From: Comamonadaceae bacterium
GTDB lineage: Bacteria > Pseudomonadota > Gammaproteobacteria > Burkholderiales > Burkholderiaceae
Direction of reading: 5' to 3'
DNA length: 20,611 nucleotides
Assembly: GCA_947377705.1 (NCBI GenBank)
Contig: CANCGU010000019.1
Coordinates: 1 to 20,611, forward strand
Below the pieces are notes generated by a model that searched no databases, had not been told where the DNA came from, and worked only from the letters and a program-made list of their open reading frames with translations. The translations under genes and the position numbers were made by a program. Positions 1-12,755 of this stretch are shown piece after piece. Each line of letters begins with the position of its first letter. Within the stretch, counting starts at the first letter, position 1.

Positions 1-564
1 GCACGTTTGTCACCCGTGGGCGAAGGTTTGCAGGTGATGGTGTATTCACCCGACCAGCCCGATTTGTTTGCACGCATTTGCGGCTACTTTGACCAAGCGG
101 GTTTCAACATTTGGGATGCCAAGGTGCACACCGCCACCAACGGCTATGCACTCGACACCTTCCAAGTGGTGAGCAGCCATTTCGAAGAGCACTACCGCAG
201 CCTCATCAACATGGTGGAAACCGGTTTGACCGAAACCATCAACGATGCCAAACCACTGCCCACCGTCGGCAAAGGCCGTGTGTCGCGCCGCGTTAAGAGC
301 TTCCCCATCGCCCCGCGTGTGACTTTGCAGCCCGACGAACGCGCCCAAAAATGGTTGCTGAGCATCTCAGCCAGCGACCGCGTGGGCTTGCTCTACAGCG
401 TGGCGCGTGTGTTGGCCAACCACAAGGTGAACTTGTTGCTGGCCAAAATCAGTACCTTGGGGGAGCGTGTGGAAGACACCTTTTTGATTGACGGTGCGGC
501 TTTGCAGCAAAACAAAGCGCAGTTGGAGATTGAGACAGAGTTGTTGGCGGTGTTGCAGGCTTAG
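1..564 (+). CDS. glnD: GlnD, bifunctional PII uridylyltransferase/uridylyl-removing enzyme, C-terminal part (5' truncated by window)
   Basis: This is the last 187 codons of glnD. The frame is open from base 1, so the TTG at position 7 is internal and not a start. Two ACT domains are visible. The first begins at GEGLQVMVYSPDQPDLFARI and the second is the stretch around LLSISASDRVGLLYSVARVL to VEDTFLID near the end. In GlnD these paired C-terminal ACT domains sense glutamine. They switch the enzyme between uridylylating and deuridylylating the PII proteins GlnB/GlnK, which controls nitrogen assimilation in the cytoplasm. The nucleotidyltransferase and HD domains must lie to the left of the window. 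The stop TAG is 4 bp from the end of def on the opposite strand, so the two genes converge. The identification is firm from the ACT sequence and its spacing. Confidence 0.93.
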   Translation, partial: ARLSPVGEGLQVMVYSPDQPDLFARICGYFDQAGFNIWDAKVHTATNGYALDTFQVVSSHFEEHYRSLINMVETGLTETINDAKPLPTVGKGRVSRRVKSFPIAPRVTLQPDERAQKWLLSISASDRVGLLYSVARVLANHKVNLLLAKISTLGERVEDTFLIDGAALQQNKAQLEIETELLAVLQA

Positions 565-568
565 ACGC

Positions 569-1105
569 TTAATCGTCCGCGTCATCTAGCCCTGGAAACA
601 ACACATCGGTATAGCCAAAGCGTGAGAAGTCACGCACACGCATGGGGTACAGCACACCGATCAGGTGGTCACACTCGTGCTGCACCACCCGCGCATGAAA
701 GCCCTCGACCGTGCGGTCAATCGGATGGCCTTCTTCGTCAAAGCCCTGATACCGCAAACGCTTGAAACGTGGCACCACGCCACGCAAGCCCGGCACAGAC
801 AAACACCCTTCCCAGCCCTCTTCTTCCTCGTCGTCAAGGGGCGTGAGCACGGGGTTCACCAGCACGGTGTAAGGCACCACAGGCGCGTCGGGGTAGCGTG
901 GGTTTAGCTCGCCCGAGCCAAACACCACCACCTGTAAATCCACGCCAATTTGCGGGGCAGCCAAGCCAGCACCGTTGGCGGCAAGCATGGTGTCGTTCAT
1001 GTCTTTAAGCAGTGCATGCAGCGCAGGCGTGTTGAAGGCGGTCACAGCTTGGGCTTCGCGCAGCAAGCGCGCATCGCCCATTTTCAAAATTTCGCGAACA
1101 GCCAT
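569..1105 (-). CDS. def: Peptide deformylase
   Basis: The 178-aa protein carries all three deformylase motifs: [10 protein letters not shown] (45-54), EGCLSVPG (99-106) with metal ligand Cys101, and HECDH (143-147) with ligands His143 and His147 and catalytic Glu144. The enzyme removes the formyl group from the N-terminal methionine of nascent proteins at the ribosome. I chose the ATG at 1105 because it follows an AAAGGG ribosome-binding site and gives the usual family length. An in-frame ATG at 1171 would add 22 residues inside ligA with no family resemblance. The gene starts 10 bp after the ligA stop, so it is probably the last gene of the smc-zipA-ligA-def unit. Proteobacteria usually have another def beside fmt, so this may be a paralogue, which is inference. 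Confidence 0.95.
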   Translation of the reverse strand: MAVREILKMGDARLLREAQAVTAFNTPALHALLKDMNDTMLAANGAGLAAPQIGVDLQVVVFGSGELNPRYPDAPVVPYTVLVNPVLTPLDDEEEEGWEGCLSVPGLRGVVPRFKRLRYQGFDEEGHPIDRTVEGFHARVVQHECDHLIGVLYPMRVRDFSRFGYTDVLFPGLDDADD

Positions 1106-1115
1106 GGCGTGCCCT

Positions 1116-4594
<3,479 letters not shown>

Positions 4595-4610
4595 GTTTTT
4601 ATTTTGCTAT

Positions 4611-7600
4611 TCAAGCGGCATCTGCCATGGATACCGCGGACTCCATGTCCACCGCCACAATGCGTGACACGCCTTGTTCTTGCATGGTCACACCAATGAG
4701 TTGTTCGGCCATTTCCATCGCAATTTTGTTGTGCGAGATGAAAAGGAATTGTGTTTCTTTGGACATGCTCGACACCAACTTGGCATAGCGTTCGGTGTTG
4801 GCGTCGTCCAGTGGCGCATCCACCTCGTCGAGCAAACAAAAAGGCGCTGGGTTGAGTTGGAAAATCGCAAACACCAACGCAATCGCGGTCAGGGCTTTTT
4901 CGCCACCCGACAGCAAGTGAATGGTTTGGTTTTTCTTGCCCGGTGGCTGGGCCAGCACTTGCACGCCGGCGTCCAAGATTTCGTCGCCTGTCATGACCAA
5001 GCGCGCATTGCCCCCACCAAAGAGCTCGGGGAACATGCGGCCAAAGTGCTCGTTGACGATCTTGAAGGTGCCGCCCAAGAGTTCACGGGTTTCGCCGTCG
5101 ATCTTGCGAATGGCGTCTTCCAGCGTGTTCATCGCGTCGGTCAAGTCTTTGGTTTGCGCGTCTAAGAACAATTTGCGTTCGCTGGCACTGGCGAGTTCTT
5201 CCAAAGCGGCCAAGTTGACAGCACCCAAAGCGGCGATCTCGCGGTGCAAGCGATCAATCTCGCCTTGCAAACCACCCAAGCGCACGTTGTTGGCAAGGAT
5301 AGAGGCAGACACGGCTTCGAGGTCGGCCTCGGCGTCGGTCAGCAGTTGGGTGTATTGCTCTAGCCCCAAACGCGCGGCTTGCTCTTTGAGCTGGAAGTCG
5401 GTGATGCGTTGACGCAAAGGCTCTAGCTCACGCTCCAGTTGCAAGCGGCGTTCGTCGCTGGCACGCAGTTTGGTGGTGAGGTCGTCGTACTCGCTGCGCT
5501 TGGCACCCAAGGCGGTTTCGCGCGCCATTTTGATGTCCAAGGCATTTTGCAAACCCGCTTGCGCTGCGGCATCGGTCAGACGGGTGAGGTCTTCTTGCAC
5601 ACGCGCTTCTTCGGCAGACACCGACGCGGCTTGTTGGGTGGCGGTGTCGATGATGCGTTTGAGTTCGGCTTCGCGTGTGGCCAAGCTGCGCTGGGCAAAT
5701 TGCGCTTCTTGGGCTTGACGCTCCAAGCTGCGTTGTTGTTCGCGGCTGTCGTTCAAACGGCGCTCGGCGTTGATGACGGCTTCGTCCAACTGGGCGTGAC
5801 GCTCTTGGCTGTCGGCCAGTTGCATGTCCAGCTCTTCAAAGCGTGCTTCTGCCGTGGCGCGGCGTTCTTGCAAGTCGGCCAATTGGGCTTCGACTTCCGA
5901 CAAGTCCCCACTGATTTGCTCGCTGCGTGCGCGGGTTTGTTCGGCCAACTGGCTCAGGCGCAAGGTTTCGACTTGCAACTCATGGGCCGTGGCTTGTGCA
6001 GCCGTGGCTTCAGAACGAATGCTGACCAAGCGTTGCGACGACTCGCTGTAGGCCGCCTCGGCGCGGATCAAGGTGTTGCGTGCTTCGTCTGAGATGAAGG
6101 CTTGGGCCTTGCTGCTCTTGTCGAGGTTTTCAATTTCTTGGGCACGGGCCAACAAACCAGACTGCGCGTTGTCTTGCGCGTAAAAGCTCACGCTGTGCGC
6201 GCTGATGGCGTGACCGCTAGGCACATAAATGACTTGACCGGCTTGCAAGCTGCTGCGCTTGGCTAGGGCTTCGTCAAGGTTAGGTGCAGTGAAGCAGCCG
6301 TTGAGCCAGTCGGTCAACAGGGCTTTTTGGCCTGCATCGTTCAAACGCAACAGGTCTGACAAACGAGGCAACGCGCTCTGTGCGTCGGGCGCTGCAGCAC
6401 TAGGTGCTGTGTAGAAAGCGAGCTTGGCAGGCGGTGCATCGGTTTGGAAGGCACGCACGATGTCCAAGCGGCTGACCTCCAAAGACGCCATGCGTTCGCG
6501 CAAAGCGGCTTCCAACGCGTTTTCCCAACCCGCATCGATGTGGATTCGGCTCCACAAGGCTTGCAAACCGTCCAAACCGTGCTTGGCCAGCCAAGGCTTG
6601 AGCTTGTCATCGGTCTGCACTTTTTCTTGCAGGGCTTTGAGCGCTTCCAAACGTGCCGAGATATCGGCTTGTTTGGCTTGCTCGGCGTTCACCGCTTGCT
6701 GGGCGTTGCGACGAGCTTCGTCGAGCACGGGCACATTGGCTTGCAGCTCTTCCAGTTGTGCGGCGGTGACTTCGGCCTGGTTTTGTGCCTCTTGCAACTG
6801 TTCTTTGAGGTTGTTCAGGCGCACCTCATCGGGTGCGGCCAAGGCATTTTTGTCGGCGCTCAAACGCTCTTGGCGGGCGTTGAGGCTGCGGCTTTGCTCT
6901 TCGATGTTGCGCTGGTCAGCGGCCAGCACTTGAATTTGCTGCTGCACTTGTGCCACGCTGCCGCGTTGCTCGTTGCTGCGCTGTTGGGCGACGCGCAAGG
7001 CTTCTTCCAACTCGGGCAGTTGCATGGCCTGCTCTTCCACTTGCGCGGCAAGCATGACAGCTTTTTCTTCGCCATCCATGGCCATGGAGGCCAAGTTTTC
7101 AATCTCTTGGTGCGCGGTTTCAGACTGTGACGCCCAATGCGCGGTTTGTTCTTTGATTTGAATCAGGCGGGCTTCGGCGCGTTGGCGGCCTTCCACCACA
7201 AAACGAATTTCGGCCTCTAAGCGGCCCACTTCGGCGCTGGCTTCGTACAGCGCGCCTTGTGCTTGGTTGACTTGGTCGCCCGCCGCGTAATGAGCTTGGC
7301 GCACAGTCTCTAAATCGGCTTCGATGTGACGCAAGTCGGCAATGCGGGACTCGAGGTCGTTCACCGCTTTGTCCGCTTGGGTTTTGATGCCCACTTGGTC
7401 GGCTTCAGCCTCAGCGCGGCGCAAGAACCACAGCTGGTGCTGCTTCAGGGTCACATCGGCTTGCAGGCCGTGGTAGCGCTGGGCCACTTCGGCTTGTTTT
7501 TCGAGCTTCTCTAAATTGGCGTTCAACTCGCGCAAGATGTCTTCCACGCGGGTCAAGTTCTCGCGGGTGTCGCTCAGGCGGTTTTCTGTTTCGCGGCGGC

Positions 7601-8126
7601 GTTCTTTGTATTTAGAAACACCCGCCGCTTCTTCCAAGAACAAGCGCAGTTCTTCAGGCTTGGATTCAATGATGCGGCTGATGGTGCCTTGGCCAATGAT
7701 GGCGTAGGCGCGTGGCCCCAAGCCGGTGCCCAAGAACACGTCTTGCACGTCACGGCGACGCACCGGTTGGTTGTTGATGTAGTAGCTAGAGCCCCCATCG
7801 CGCGTCAGCACACGCTTGACCGCGATTTCTGGGAACTGGCTCCACTGGCCGCCCGCACGGTGGTCGGCGTTGTCAAACACCAGCTCCACGCTGGAGCGGC
7901 TGGCCGCTTTGCGGGTGGTCGTGCCATTGAAAATGACGTCTTGCATGGACTCGCCACGCAGCTCGGACGCTTTGGACTCGCCCAGCACCCAGCGCACGGC
8001 ATCCATGATGTTGGATTTGCCGCAGCCGTTGGGGCCTACCACGCCGACCAATTGGCCGGGTAATAAGAAATTGGTGGGTTCCGCAAAGGACTTGAAACCC
8101 GATAACTTGATTGAATTCAGACGCAC
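4611..8126 (-). CDS. smc: Chromosome segregation protein SMC
   Basis: The 1,171-aa protein has the full SMC plan. An N-terminal ATPase half carries Walker A GPNGCGKS (31-38). It is followed by a long coiled coil (about 170-500), a hinge (about 505-650), and a second coiled coil (about 660-1000). The C-terminal half has signature LSGGEK (1072-1077), Walker B FCLLDEVDAP (1096-1105) and the LFISHNK switch. SMC dimers with ScpA/ScpB kleisin complexes compact and resolve the nucleoid. The start is GTG at 8126. The sequence from there, MRLNSIKLSGFKSF, is the canonical SMC N terminus, and an AGAGAGG ribosome-binding site lies about eight bases upstream. It is preceded by the HPt-like gene and followed by zipA-like, all on the same strand. 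No scpA or scpB is in this window. Confidence 0.97.
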   Translation of the reverse strand: MRLNSIKLSGFKSFAEPTNFLLPGQLVGVVGPNGCGKSNIMDAVRWVLGESKASELRGESMQDVIFNGTTTRKAASRSSVELVFDNADHRAGGQWSQFPEIAVKRVLTRDGGSSYYINNQPVRRRDVQDVFLGTGLGPRAYAIIGQGTISRIIESKPEELRLFLEEAAGVSKYKERRRETENRLSDTRENLTRVEDILRELNANLEKLEKQAEVAQRYHGLQADVTLKQHQLWFLRRAEAEADQVGIKTQADKAVNDLESRIADLRHIEADLETVRQAHYAAGDQVNQAQGALYEASAEVGRLEAEIRFVVEGRQRAEARLIQIKEQTAHWASQSETAHQEIENLASMAMDGEEKAVMLAAQVEEQAMQLPELEEALRVAQQRSNEQRGSVAQVQQQIQVLAADQRNIEEQSRSLNARQERLSADKNALAAPDEVRLNNLKEQLQEAQNQAEVTAAQLEELQANVPVLDEARRNAQQAVNAEQAKQADISARLEALKALQEKVQTDDKLKPWLAKHGLDGLQALWSRIHIDAGWENALEAALRERMASLEVSRLDIVRAFQTDAPPAKLAFYTAPSAAAPDAQSALPRLSDLLRLNDAGQKALLTDWLNGCFTAPNLDEALAKRSSLQAGQVIYVPSGHAISAHSVSFYAQDNAQSGLLARAQEIENLDKSSKAQAFISDEARNTLIRAEAAYSESSQRLVSIRSEATAAQATAHELQVETLRLSQLAEQTRARSEQISGDLSEVEAQLADLQERRATAEARFEELDMQLADSQERHAQLDEAVINAERRLNDSREQQRSLERQAQEAQFAQRSLATREAELKRIIDTATQQAASVSAEEARVQEDLTRLTDAAAQAGLQNALDIKMARETALGAKRSEYDDLTTKLRASDERRLQLERELEPLRQRITDFQLKEQAARLGLEQYTQLLTDAEADLEAVSASILANNVRLGGLQGEIDRLHREIAALGAVNLAALEELASASERKLFLDAQTKDLTDAMNTLEDAIRKIDGETRELLGGTFKIVNEHFGRMFPELFGGGNARLVMTGDEILDAGVQVLAQPPGKKNQTIHLLSGGEKALTAIALVFAIFQLNPAPFCLLDEVDAPLDDANTERYAKLVSSMSKETQFLFISHNKIAMEMAEQLIGVTMQEQGVSRIVAVDMESAVSMADAA

Positions 8127-8154
8127 TGAAAAGCCTCTCTAGACACAGCCTGAA

Positions 8155-8520
8155 TCATAAAGGCGCGAGCCAAGTTCTTACCTCGGCCAGCAACTGGTTC
8201 AAATTGGGTACTAATGCAGTAAATTTAGGGATGACCTCAGCAAGCGGCTGCTCACGGCTGAATTGGTACAGATCGGTCATCGCTTGAGACAAGGGCTCTG
8301 CGGCAAATAAAGGCATAAACCCTTTCAGCGCGTGCAGCGAATACTCGACTTTCAAGGCATCTTCAGAGGCCAATCCGGCTTGAATGCACGCCATTTCTTG
8401 TGCCAAGCTTTGTTCAAATGTGACCACCAATTCGCGCAATTGGCTCGGCTGAACAGCGAACTCTTGGGCGCGGGTGAGGTCAAGCATGGGGGGCGTAAGC
8501 ATAGGGTTCAGGTTGATCAC
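8155..8520 (-). CDS. Stand-alone HPt-domain-like protein (hypothetical)
   Basis: This is a 121-aa, mostly helical protein with no membrane segment. The block EYSLHALKGFMPLF (59-72) matches the histidine phosphotransfer (HPt) motif HxLKG, which would make His63 the phospho-acceptor. Helices on either side fit a four-helix HPt bundle. No kinase or receiver domain is attached or nearby, so if active it would relay phosphate between partners encoded elsewhere. The first possible start is GTG at 8520; ATG at 8502 and 8487 are alternatives. None has a clear Shine-Dalgarno sequence, so the start is uncertain. The gene lies 28 bp upstream of smc on the same strand and 23 bp from divergent dapC. The HPt assignment rests on one motif and predicted helicity. 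Confidence 0.6.
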   Translation of the reverse strand: MINLNPMLTPPMLDLTRAQEFAVQPSQLRELVVTFEQSLAQEMACIQAGLASEDALKVEYSLHALKGFMPLFAAEPLSQAMTDLYQFSREQPLAEVIPKFTALVPNLNQLLAEVRTWLAPL

Positions 8521-8543
8521 AGAGCGCGGGGATAATAGCAGCC
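8521..8543. promoter_or_regulatory. Divergent promoter region between hpt/smc unit and dapC unit
   Basis: Only 23 bp separate the two divergent starts. GATAAT (8531-8536, plus) and TATTAT (8537-8532, minus) are overlapping readings of the same site, and each is five of six to the sigma-70 -10 consensus. Transcription from the plus-strand box would begin about at the dapC ATG. From the minus-strand box it would begin about five bases before the hpt GTG. No good -35 box is seen at 17-18 bp for either; TTCAGG at 8507-8512 is the best for dapC and is weak. Assignment is by eye only. Confidence 0.35.
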
Positions 8544-9779
8544 ATGAACCCCCTTCTTTCGAGTCTGCAGCCCTATCCTTTTGAGCGGCTGAAACAACTT
8601 TTCTCCACCGTCACGCCCAACCCCGCGTATGCCCCCATCAGCCTAGGCATTGGTGAGCCACGCCACGCCACGCCACAGTTGGTGCTAGACGCTTTGGCCA
8701 AAGCAACGGCTCAATTGTCCGCTTACCCTGCCACCGCAGGTTTGCCTGCGCTGCGCGAGTCGTGTGTGAACTGGATGCAACGCCGCTATGGCTTGAAGCT
8801 CGATGCGGCCACGCAAGTGCTGCCCGTCAACGGCTCACGCGAGGCTTTGTTTGCCTTTGCCCAAACTGTGATTGACCCCACGCAAACCGATGCAAACGGG
8901 AACCGCCAAGAGGCGGTGGTGGTCTGCCCCAACCCGTTCTACCAAATCTACGAAGGCGCTGCGCTGCTGGCGGGTGCCAAACCCTATTACGCACCCAGCG
9001 ACCCGGCATTGAACTTCAACGTCAACTGGGACAGCGTGCCTGCCGAGGTCTGGGCCAAGACCCAGCTGTTATTTGTCTGCTCACCCGGCAACCCCACGGG
9101 CGCGGTGATGCCCATGCGCGACTGGGAAAAGCTGTTTGCTTTGAGCGACCAATACGGCTTTGTGATTGCCAGCGACGAGTGCTACAGCGAAATTTATTTC
9201 CGCGAAGAAGCGCCCTTGGGTGGCCTTGAAGCCGCAGCCAAGCTCGGCCGCACCGACTTTAAAAACTTGGTGGCCTTCACCAGCTTGTCCAAGCGTAGCA
9301 ATGTGCCGGGCATGCGCAGCGGTTTTGTAGCGGGCGACGCCCACATCCTCAAACAGTTCTTGCTCTACCGCACCTACCACGGCTCGGCTATGAGCGGCAT
9401 GGTGCAAGCGGCCAGCATTGCGGCTTGGGACGACGAAGCCCATGTGGTGGCCAACCGCGAGCAATACCGTCAAAAGTTTGCGGCGGTCACGCCACTGCTC
9501 GAGGCAGTGATGGATGTGCGCTTGCCAGACGCTGGTTTTTACCTGTGGGCCGCTGTGCCCGGTGGCGACGACGTGGCCTTCGCAAGGGATTTGCTGGCTC
9601 AATACAATGTGACGGTGCTGCCGGGCAGCTACTTGGCGCGTGAAGGTCACGGCCTTGGCGATACCAAGGGCTTCAACCCCGGTGCCGGTCGAATTCGCAT
9701 GGCCTTGGTGGCCGAAACCGCCGAGTGCTTAGAAGCCGCGCAACGACTCGTGGCGTTTATCAAAAACACCCATTCCTGA
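8544..9779 (+). CDS. dapC: Succinyldiaminopimelate transaminase DapC
   Basis: The 411-aa protein is a fold-type I, PLP-dependent class I/II aminotransferase. Visible marks are SLGIGEPRH (33-41), CSPGNPTG (179-186, with Asn183), [11 protein letters not shown] (209-219, with Asp211 for the pyridine nitrogen), the Schiff-base lysine in [15 protein letters not shown] (Lys250), and the substrate-carboxylate Arg in GRIRMAL near the C terminus. It should convert N-succinyl-2-amino-6-ketopimelate and glutamate to N-succinyl-L,L-diaminopimelate. The specificity call comes from the following dapD and dapE genes, because sequence alone would also allow related aminotransferases. The ATG at 8544 gives the usual start but has no clear ribosome-binding site. 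A run of four GCCAC units sits at 8657-8676 inside the coding sequence. Confidence 0.9.
   Translation: MNPLLSSLQPYPFERLKQLFSTVTPNPAYAPISLGIGEPRHATPQLVLDALAKATAQLSAYPATAGLPALRESCVNWMQRRYGLKLDAATQVLPVNGSREALFAFAQTVIDPTQTDANGNRQEAVVVCPNPFYQIYEGAALLAGAKPYYAPSDPALNFNVNWDSVPAEVWAKTQLLFVCSPGNPTGAVMPMRDWEKLFALSDQYGFVIASDECYSEIYFREEAPLGGLEAAAKLGRTDFKNLVAFTSLSKRSNVPGMRSGFVAGDAHILKQFLLYRTYHGSAMSGMVQAASIAAWDDEAHVVANREQYRQKFAAVTPLLEAVMDVRLPDAGFYLWAAVPGGDDVAFARDLLAQYNVTVLPGSYLAREGHGLGDTKGFNPGAGRIRMALVAETAECLEAAQRLVAFIKNTHS
8657..8676 (+). repeat. Four tandem GCCAC pentamers inside dapC
   Basis: GCCAC is repeated four times without interruption, encoding part of the GEPRHATPQ region of DapC (residues about 37-45). 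Pentanucleotide runs can slip and shift frame. Four units is short, and the encoded residues fit a conserved aminotransferase segment, so it is probably a coincidence of codons. Confidence 0.8.
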
Positions 9780-9813
9780 TTCATTTCTTAATTTCAACGT
9801 AGAGAAGACAACC

Positions 9814-10650
9814 ATGACTCAACACCAACTCCAACACGTCATCGACAACGCTTGGGACAACCGCGCCAACATCAGCGCGACCGACGCCTCCAAAGAAGTG
9901 CGCGATGCTGTCGATCACGTCATTGCTGAATTGAACGCAGGCCGCTTGCGCGTGGCCACCCGTGAAGGCGTGGGGCAATGGACGGTTCACCAATGGCTCA
10001 AGAAAGCGGTGTTGTTGTCCTTCCGTTTGAACGACAACCGCGTCATGAAATCAGGCGACTTGGCCTTCTACGACAAAGTGGACACCAAGTTTGCACACCT
10101 GAGCGAAGAAGAAATGAAAGCTGCTGGCGTGCGCGTGGTGCCACCCGCTGTGGCACGTCGCGGTAGCTTTGTGGCTGCTGGTGCGATTTTGATGCCCTCT
10201 TACGTGAACATCGGCGCTTATGTGGACAGCGGCACCATGGTCGACACATGGGCCACCGTGGGTTCATGCGCACAAATCGGCAAGAACGTGCACTTGTCTG
10301 GCGGCGTGGGCATTGGCGGTGTGTTGGAGCCTTTGCAAGCCAACCCCACCATCATTGAAGACAACTGCTTCATCGGCGCTCGCTCTGAAGTGGTGGAAGG
10401 CGTCATCATCGAAGAAAACTCTGTGCTCGGCATGGGTGTGTTCATCGGTCAATCGACCCCCATCTTCGACCGCGCCACCGGCGAAATCAGTTACGGCCGC
10501 GTGGCTTCTGGCTCTGTGGTGGTGGCAGGCAACATTCCTAAAGTCGCAGCGAACGGCGCGCCTTACAGCATGTACGCCGCCATCGTGGTCAAACGCGTGG
10601 ACGCACAAACCCGCGCCAAGACCAGCATCAACGACTTGTTGCGCGACTGA
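9814..10650 (+). CDS. dapD: 2,3,4,5-tetrahydropyridine-2,6-dicarboxylate N-succinyltransferase DapD
   Basis: The 278-aa length is usual for the family (E. coli 274). The N-terminal helical domain (about 1-100) includes the [20 protein letters not shown] block. A left-handed beta-helix of hexapeptide repeats follows (about 110-250), with [40 protein letters not shown] and [20 protein letters not shown]. The C-terminal strand ends in TSINDLLRD. It transfers succinyl from succinyl-CoA to tetrahydrodipicolinate, opening the ring and committing flux to the succinylase branch of DAP/lysine synthesis. It normally works as a cytoplasmic trimer. The ATG follows an AGAGAAG ribosome-binding site by seven bases and lies 34 bp after dapC. 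I see no terminator between them, so co-transcription is likely. Confidence 0.97.
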   Translation: MTQHQLQHVIDNAWDNRANISATDASKEVRDAVDHVIAELNAGRLRVATREGVGQWTVHQWLKKAVLLSFRLNDNRVMKSGDLAFYDKVDTKFAHLSEEEMKAAGVRVVPPAVARRGSFVAAGAILMPSYVNIGAYVDSGTMVDTWATVGSCAQIGKNVHLSGGVGIGGVLEPLQANPTIIEDNCFIGARSEVVEGVIIEENSVLGMGVFIGQSTPIFDRATGEISYGRVASGSVVVAGNIPKVAANGAPYSMYAAIVVKRVDAQTRAKTSINDLLRD

Positions 10651-10671
10651 TCTTTTTAATAGAACGCTTCG

Positions 10672-11850
10672 ATGTCTCGCACCCTCCAGCTCACCGAGCA
10701 ACTCATCTCGCGCCCGTCGGTCACACCCGAGGACGCGGGCTGTTTGGACATCATCACCGCACGGCTCGCGCCGCTGGGGTTTGAGTGTGAGCGCATCGAC
10801 AGCGGGCCTGACACCTTTCGCGTGAGCAATCTGTGGGCTGTCAAACGCAGCGCACACGCAGGCGCCAAAACACTGGTGTTTGCAGGCCACACCGATGTGG
10901 TGCCCACTGGCCCCATCGACCAATGGACCAGCGACCCGTTCACCCCCACCCACCGCGACGGCAAATTGTTTGGCCGTGGTGCCAGCGACATGAAAGCGTC
11001 GTTGGCAGCGATGGTGGTGGCGTGTGAAGAGTTTGCTGCGGCTCAAGCGGACGCAAACATCAACATCGCCTTCTTGCTCACCAGCGACGAAGAAGGCCCA
11101 GCCTTAGACGGCACCGTCAAAGTGTGCGAAGCCTTGAAGGCCCGCGGCGAAAAACTCGATTGGTGCATCGTGGGCGAACCCACCTCGGTCCAGCGCACGG
11201 GCGATATGATCAAAAACGGCCGACGCGGCACGATGAGCGGCAAGCTCACCGTCAAAGGCGTGCAAGGCCACATTGCCTACCCGCAACTCGCCAAAAACCC
11301 CATCCATTTGCTTAGCCCCGCATTGGCGGACTTGGTGGGAATTGAGTGGGACAAGGGCAACGACTTTTTCCCGCCCACCAGCTGGCAAGTGAGCAACATC
11401 CACGCTGGCACGGGTGCGAGCAACGTGATTCCGGGTGAATGCGTGGTCGACTTCAACTTCCGCTTCTGCACCGAATCCACGCCCGAGCAATTGCAACAGC
11501 GCCTGACTGCGGTGCTGCACAAGCACCACTTGGAGTTCGATCTCACATGGACCATCGGCGGCCTGCCCTTCCTCACCACACCTGGTGATTTGGTGGGTGC
11601 TGTGCAACGCGCCATCCATGACGAAACCGGCATTGACACCGAGCTGTCCACCACCGGCGGCACCAGCGACGGGCGCTTCATCGCGCAAGTCTGCCCACAA
11701 GTCATTGAGCTCGGCCCACCCAACGCCACCATCCACAAAATCAACGAGTTTGTGGCCGTGGCTGATTTGGATCCGCTGAAAAACATTTATCGCCGTGTGC
11801 TGGAACAGCTGCACGGCTTGGCCTCACAGGCCAACACGTCCGCACAATGA
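10672..11850 (+). CDS. dapE: Succinyl-diaminopimelate desuccinylase DapE
   Basis: The 392-aa protein is an M20-family di-zinc hydrolase. The residues expected for the metal site are present: His73 (in [10 protein letters not shown], with Asp75), Asp106 (GRGASDMK), Glu140/Glu141 ([11 protein letters not shown]), Glu169 (VGEPTS) and His355 (NATIHKINE). The dimerisation lid domain lies at about 180-290, with GVQGHIAYP and the strand VVDFNFRF. It releases succinate from N-succinyl-L,L-diaminopimelate to give L,L-DAP for peptidoglycan and lysine. It begins 21 bp after dapD, with only a weak ribosome-binding site. It overlaps prmB by ATGA, pointing to translational coupling. With dapC and dapD it supplies three consecutive steps. 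dapF and lysA are not in the window. Confidence 0.96.
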   Translation: MSRTLQLTEQLISRPSVTPEDAGCLDIITARLAPLGFECERIDSGPDTFRVSNLWAVKRSAHAGAKTLVFAGHTDVVPTGPIDQWTSDPFTPTHRDGKLFGRGASDMKASLAAMVVACEEFAAAQADANINIAFLLTSDEEGPALDGTVKVCEALKARGEKLDWCIVGEPTSVQRTGDMIKNGRRGTMSGKLTVKGVQGHIAYPQLAKNPIHLLSPALADLVGIEWDKGNDFFPPTSWQVSNIHAGTGASNVIPGECVVDFNFRFCTESTPEQLQQRLTAVLHKHHLEFDLTWTIGGLPFLTTPGDLVGAVQRAIHDETGIDTELSTTGGTSDGRFIAQVCPQVIELGPPNATIHKINEFVAVADLDPLKNIYRRVLEQLHGLASQANTSAQ

Positions 11851-12755
11851 ACCCATCTTTCACACTCAGCGCGCTCATTGCACAGAGCGCGCAGCAGCTT
11901 GATGCTGCCCACACTGCAGGCAAGCTGAGCTTTGGCCACGGCACCACAAACGCCGCCGACGAAGCTGCATGGCTGGTGCTGTGGAAGCTGGGTTTGCCGC
12001 TCGACACCGATGTGTCAGATGAAGTGCACAACCTCGAACTGCCCGCCACCCAAGTGGCCAGCGTGCAAGCCTTCATTGAGCACCGCATTGCCAGCCGCAA
12101 GCCTGCGGCTTACCTCACGCAAGAGGCGTGGTTGCAAGGCGTGTCGTTCTACATCGACGAGCGTGCCATCGTGCCGCGTTCACTCATTGCGGAAGTACTG
12201 GCCGAAGGCAGCATCGACCCTTGGCTTGACCCCAACACCACGCGCGTGCTCGATCTGTGCACGGGCAACGGCAGCCTTGGCATCTTGGCTGCGCTGGCTT
12301 TTCCTGACATCACAGTGCAAGGCCTTGATTTGTCCAAAGACGCTTTGGCTGTCGCACAAATCAACATTGAGCGTCATGGCCTTGACGGCCGAATGACGCT
12401 GGCCGAATCGGATGGTTTGGCTCAAGCCGACGGCGTGTTTGACCTCATCTTGTGCAACCCACCTTATGTGAACGCACAAAGCATGTCCGAACTTCCCGCT
12501 GAATTCAAAGCCGAGCCCGCGCTTGCTTTGGCCGGCGGTCATGACGGCATGGACTTTATTCGCCAAATGCTGCGCGACGCCCCAGCACATATGAGCGAGC
12601 ACGCGGTTTTGGTTTTAGAAATAGGCCACGAACGCGATTACTTTGAAGCAGCCTTTCCTCATTTAGATGTCGTGTGGCTATCGACCAGTGCTGGTGACGA
12701 CCAGGTCTTACTCCTCACACGCCAGGCGATAGTCGAAGGCGCAAATAAACCATGA
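11847..12755 (+). CDS. prmB: Ribosomal protein L3 N5-glutamine methyltransferase PrmB
   Basis: The 302-aa protein is a Rossmann-fold SAM methyltransferase of the HemK/PrmB family. The SAM-binding loop [12 protein letters not shown] spans 135-146. The catalytic NPPY motif at 204-207 binds the side-chain amide of glutamine. The segment IVPRSLIAE (108-116) is the PrmB form of the motif preceding the catalytic domain, which favours PrmB over the release-factor enzyme PrmC. An N-terminal helical substrate-recognition domain occupies about 1-90. It should methylate a glutamine of ribosomal protein L3 during 50S assembly. The start ATG overlaps the dapE stop and the stop overlaps the ABC-F start, both as ATGA, so the three genes are probably translated in a coupled way. 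The L3 target is known for the family and not shown here. Confidence 0.92.
   Translation: MNPSFTLSALIAQSAQQLDAAHTAGKLSFGHGTTNAADEAAWLVLWKLGLPLDTDVSDEVHNLELPATQVASVQAFIEHRIASRKPAAYLTQEAWLQGVSFYIDERAIVPRSLIAEVLAEGSIDPWLDPNTTRVLDLCTGNGSLGILAALAFPDITVQGLDLSKDALAVAQINIERHGLDGRMTLAESDGLAQADGVFDLILCNPPYVNAQSMSELPAEFKAEPALALAGGHDGMDFIRQMLRDAPAHMSEHAVLVLEIGHERDYFEAAFPHLDVVWLSTSAGDDQVLLLTRQAIVEGANKP

Noticed and set aside
564..583. GACGC/GCGTC inverted repeat at the glnD-def junction as a terminator
   Set aside because: The stem has only 5 bp with a 10-nt loop and no T-tract on either strand.
5439..6092. Plus-strand open frame opposite the smc coiled coil
   Set aside because: The antisense of a Gln/Glu/Leu/Ala-rich coiled coil gives a hydrophobic-looking frame, and no start signal or family features were seen.
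10651..10671. TCTTTTTAAT after dapD as a terminator T-tract
   Set aside because: No stem-loop precedes the T-run, and dapE follows after 21 bp in the same pathway, so read-through is more likely.
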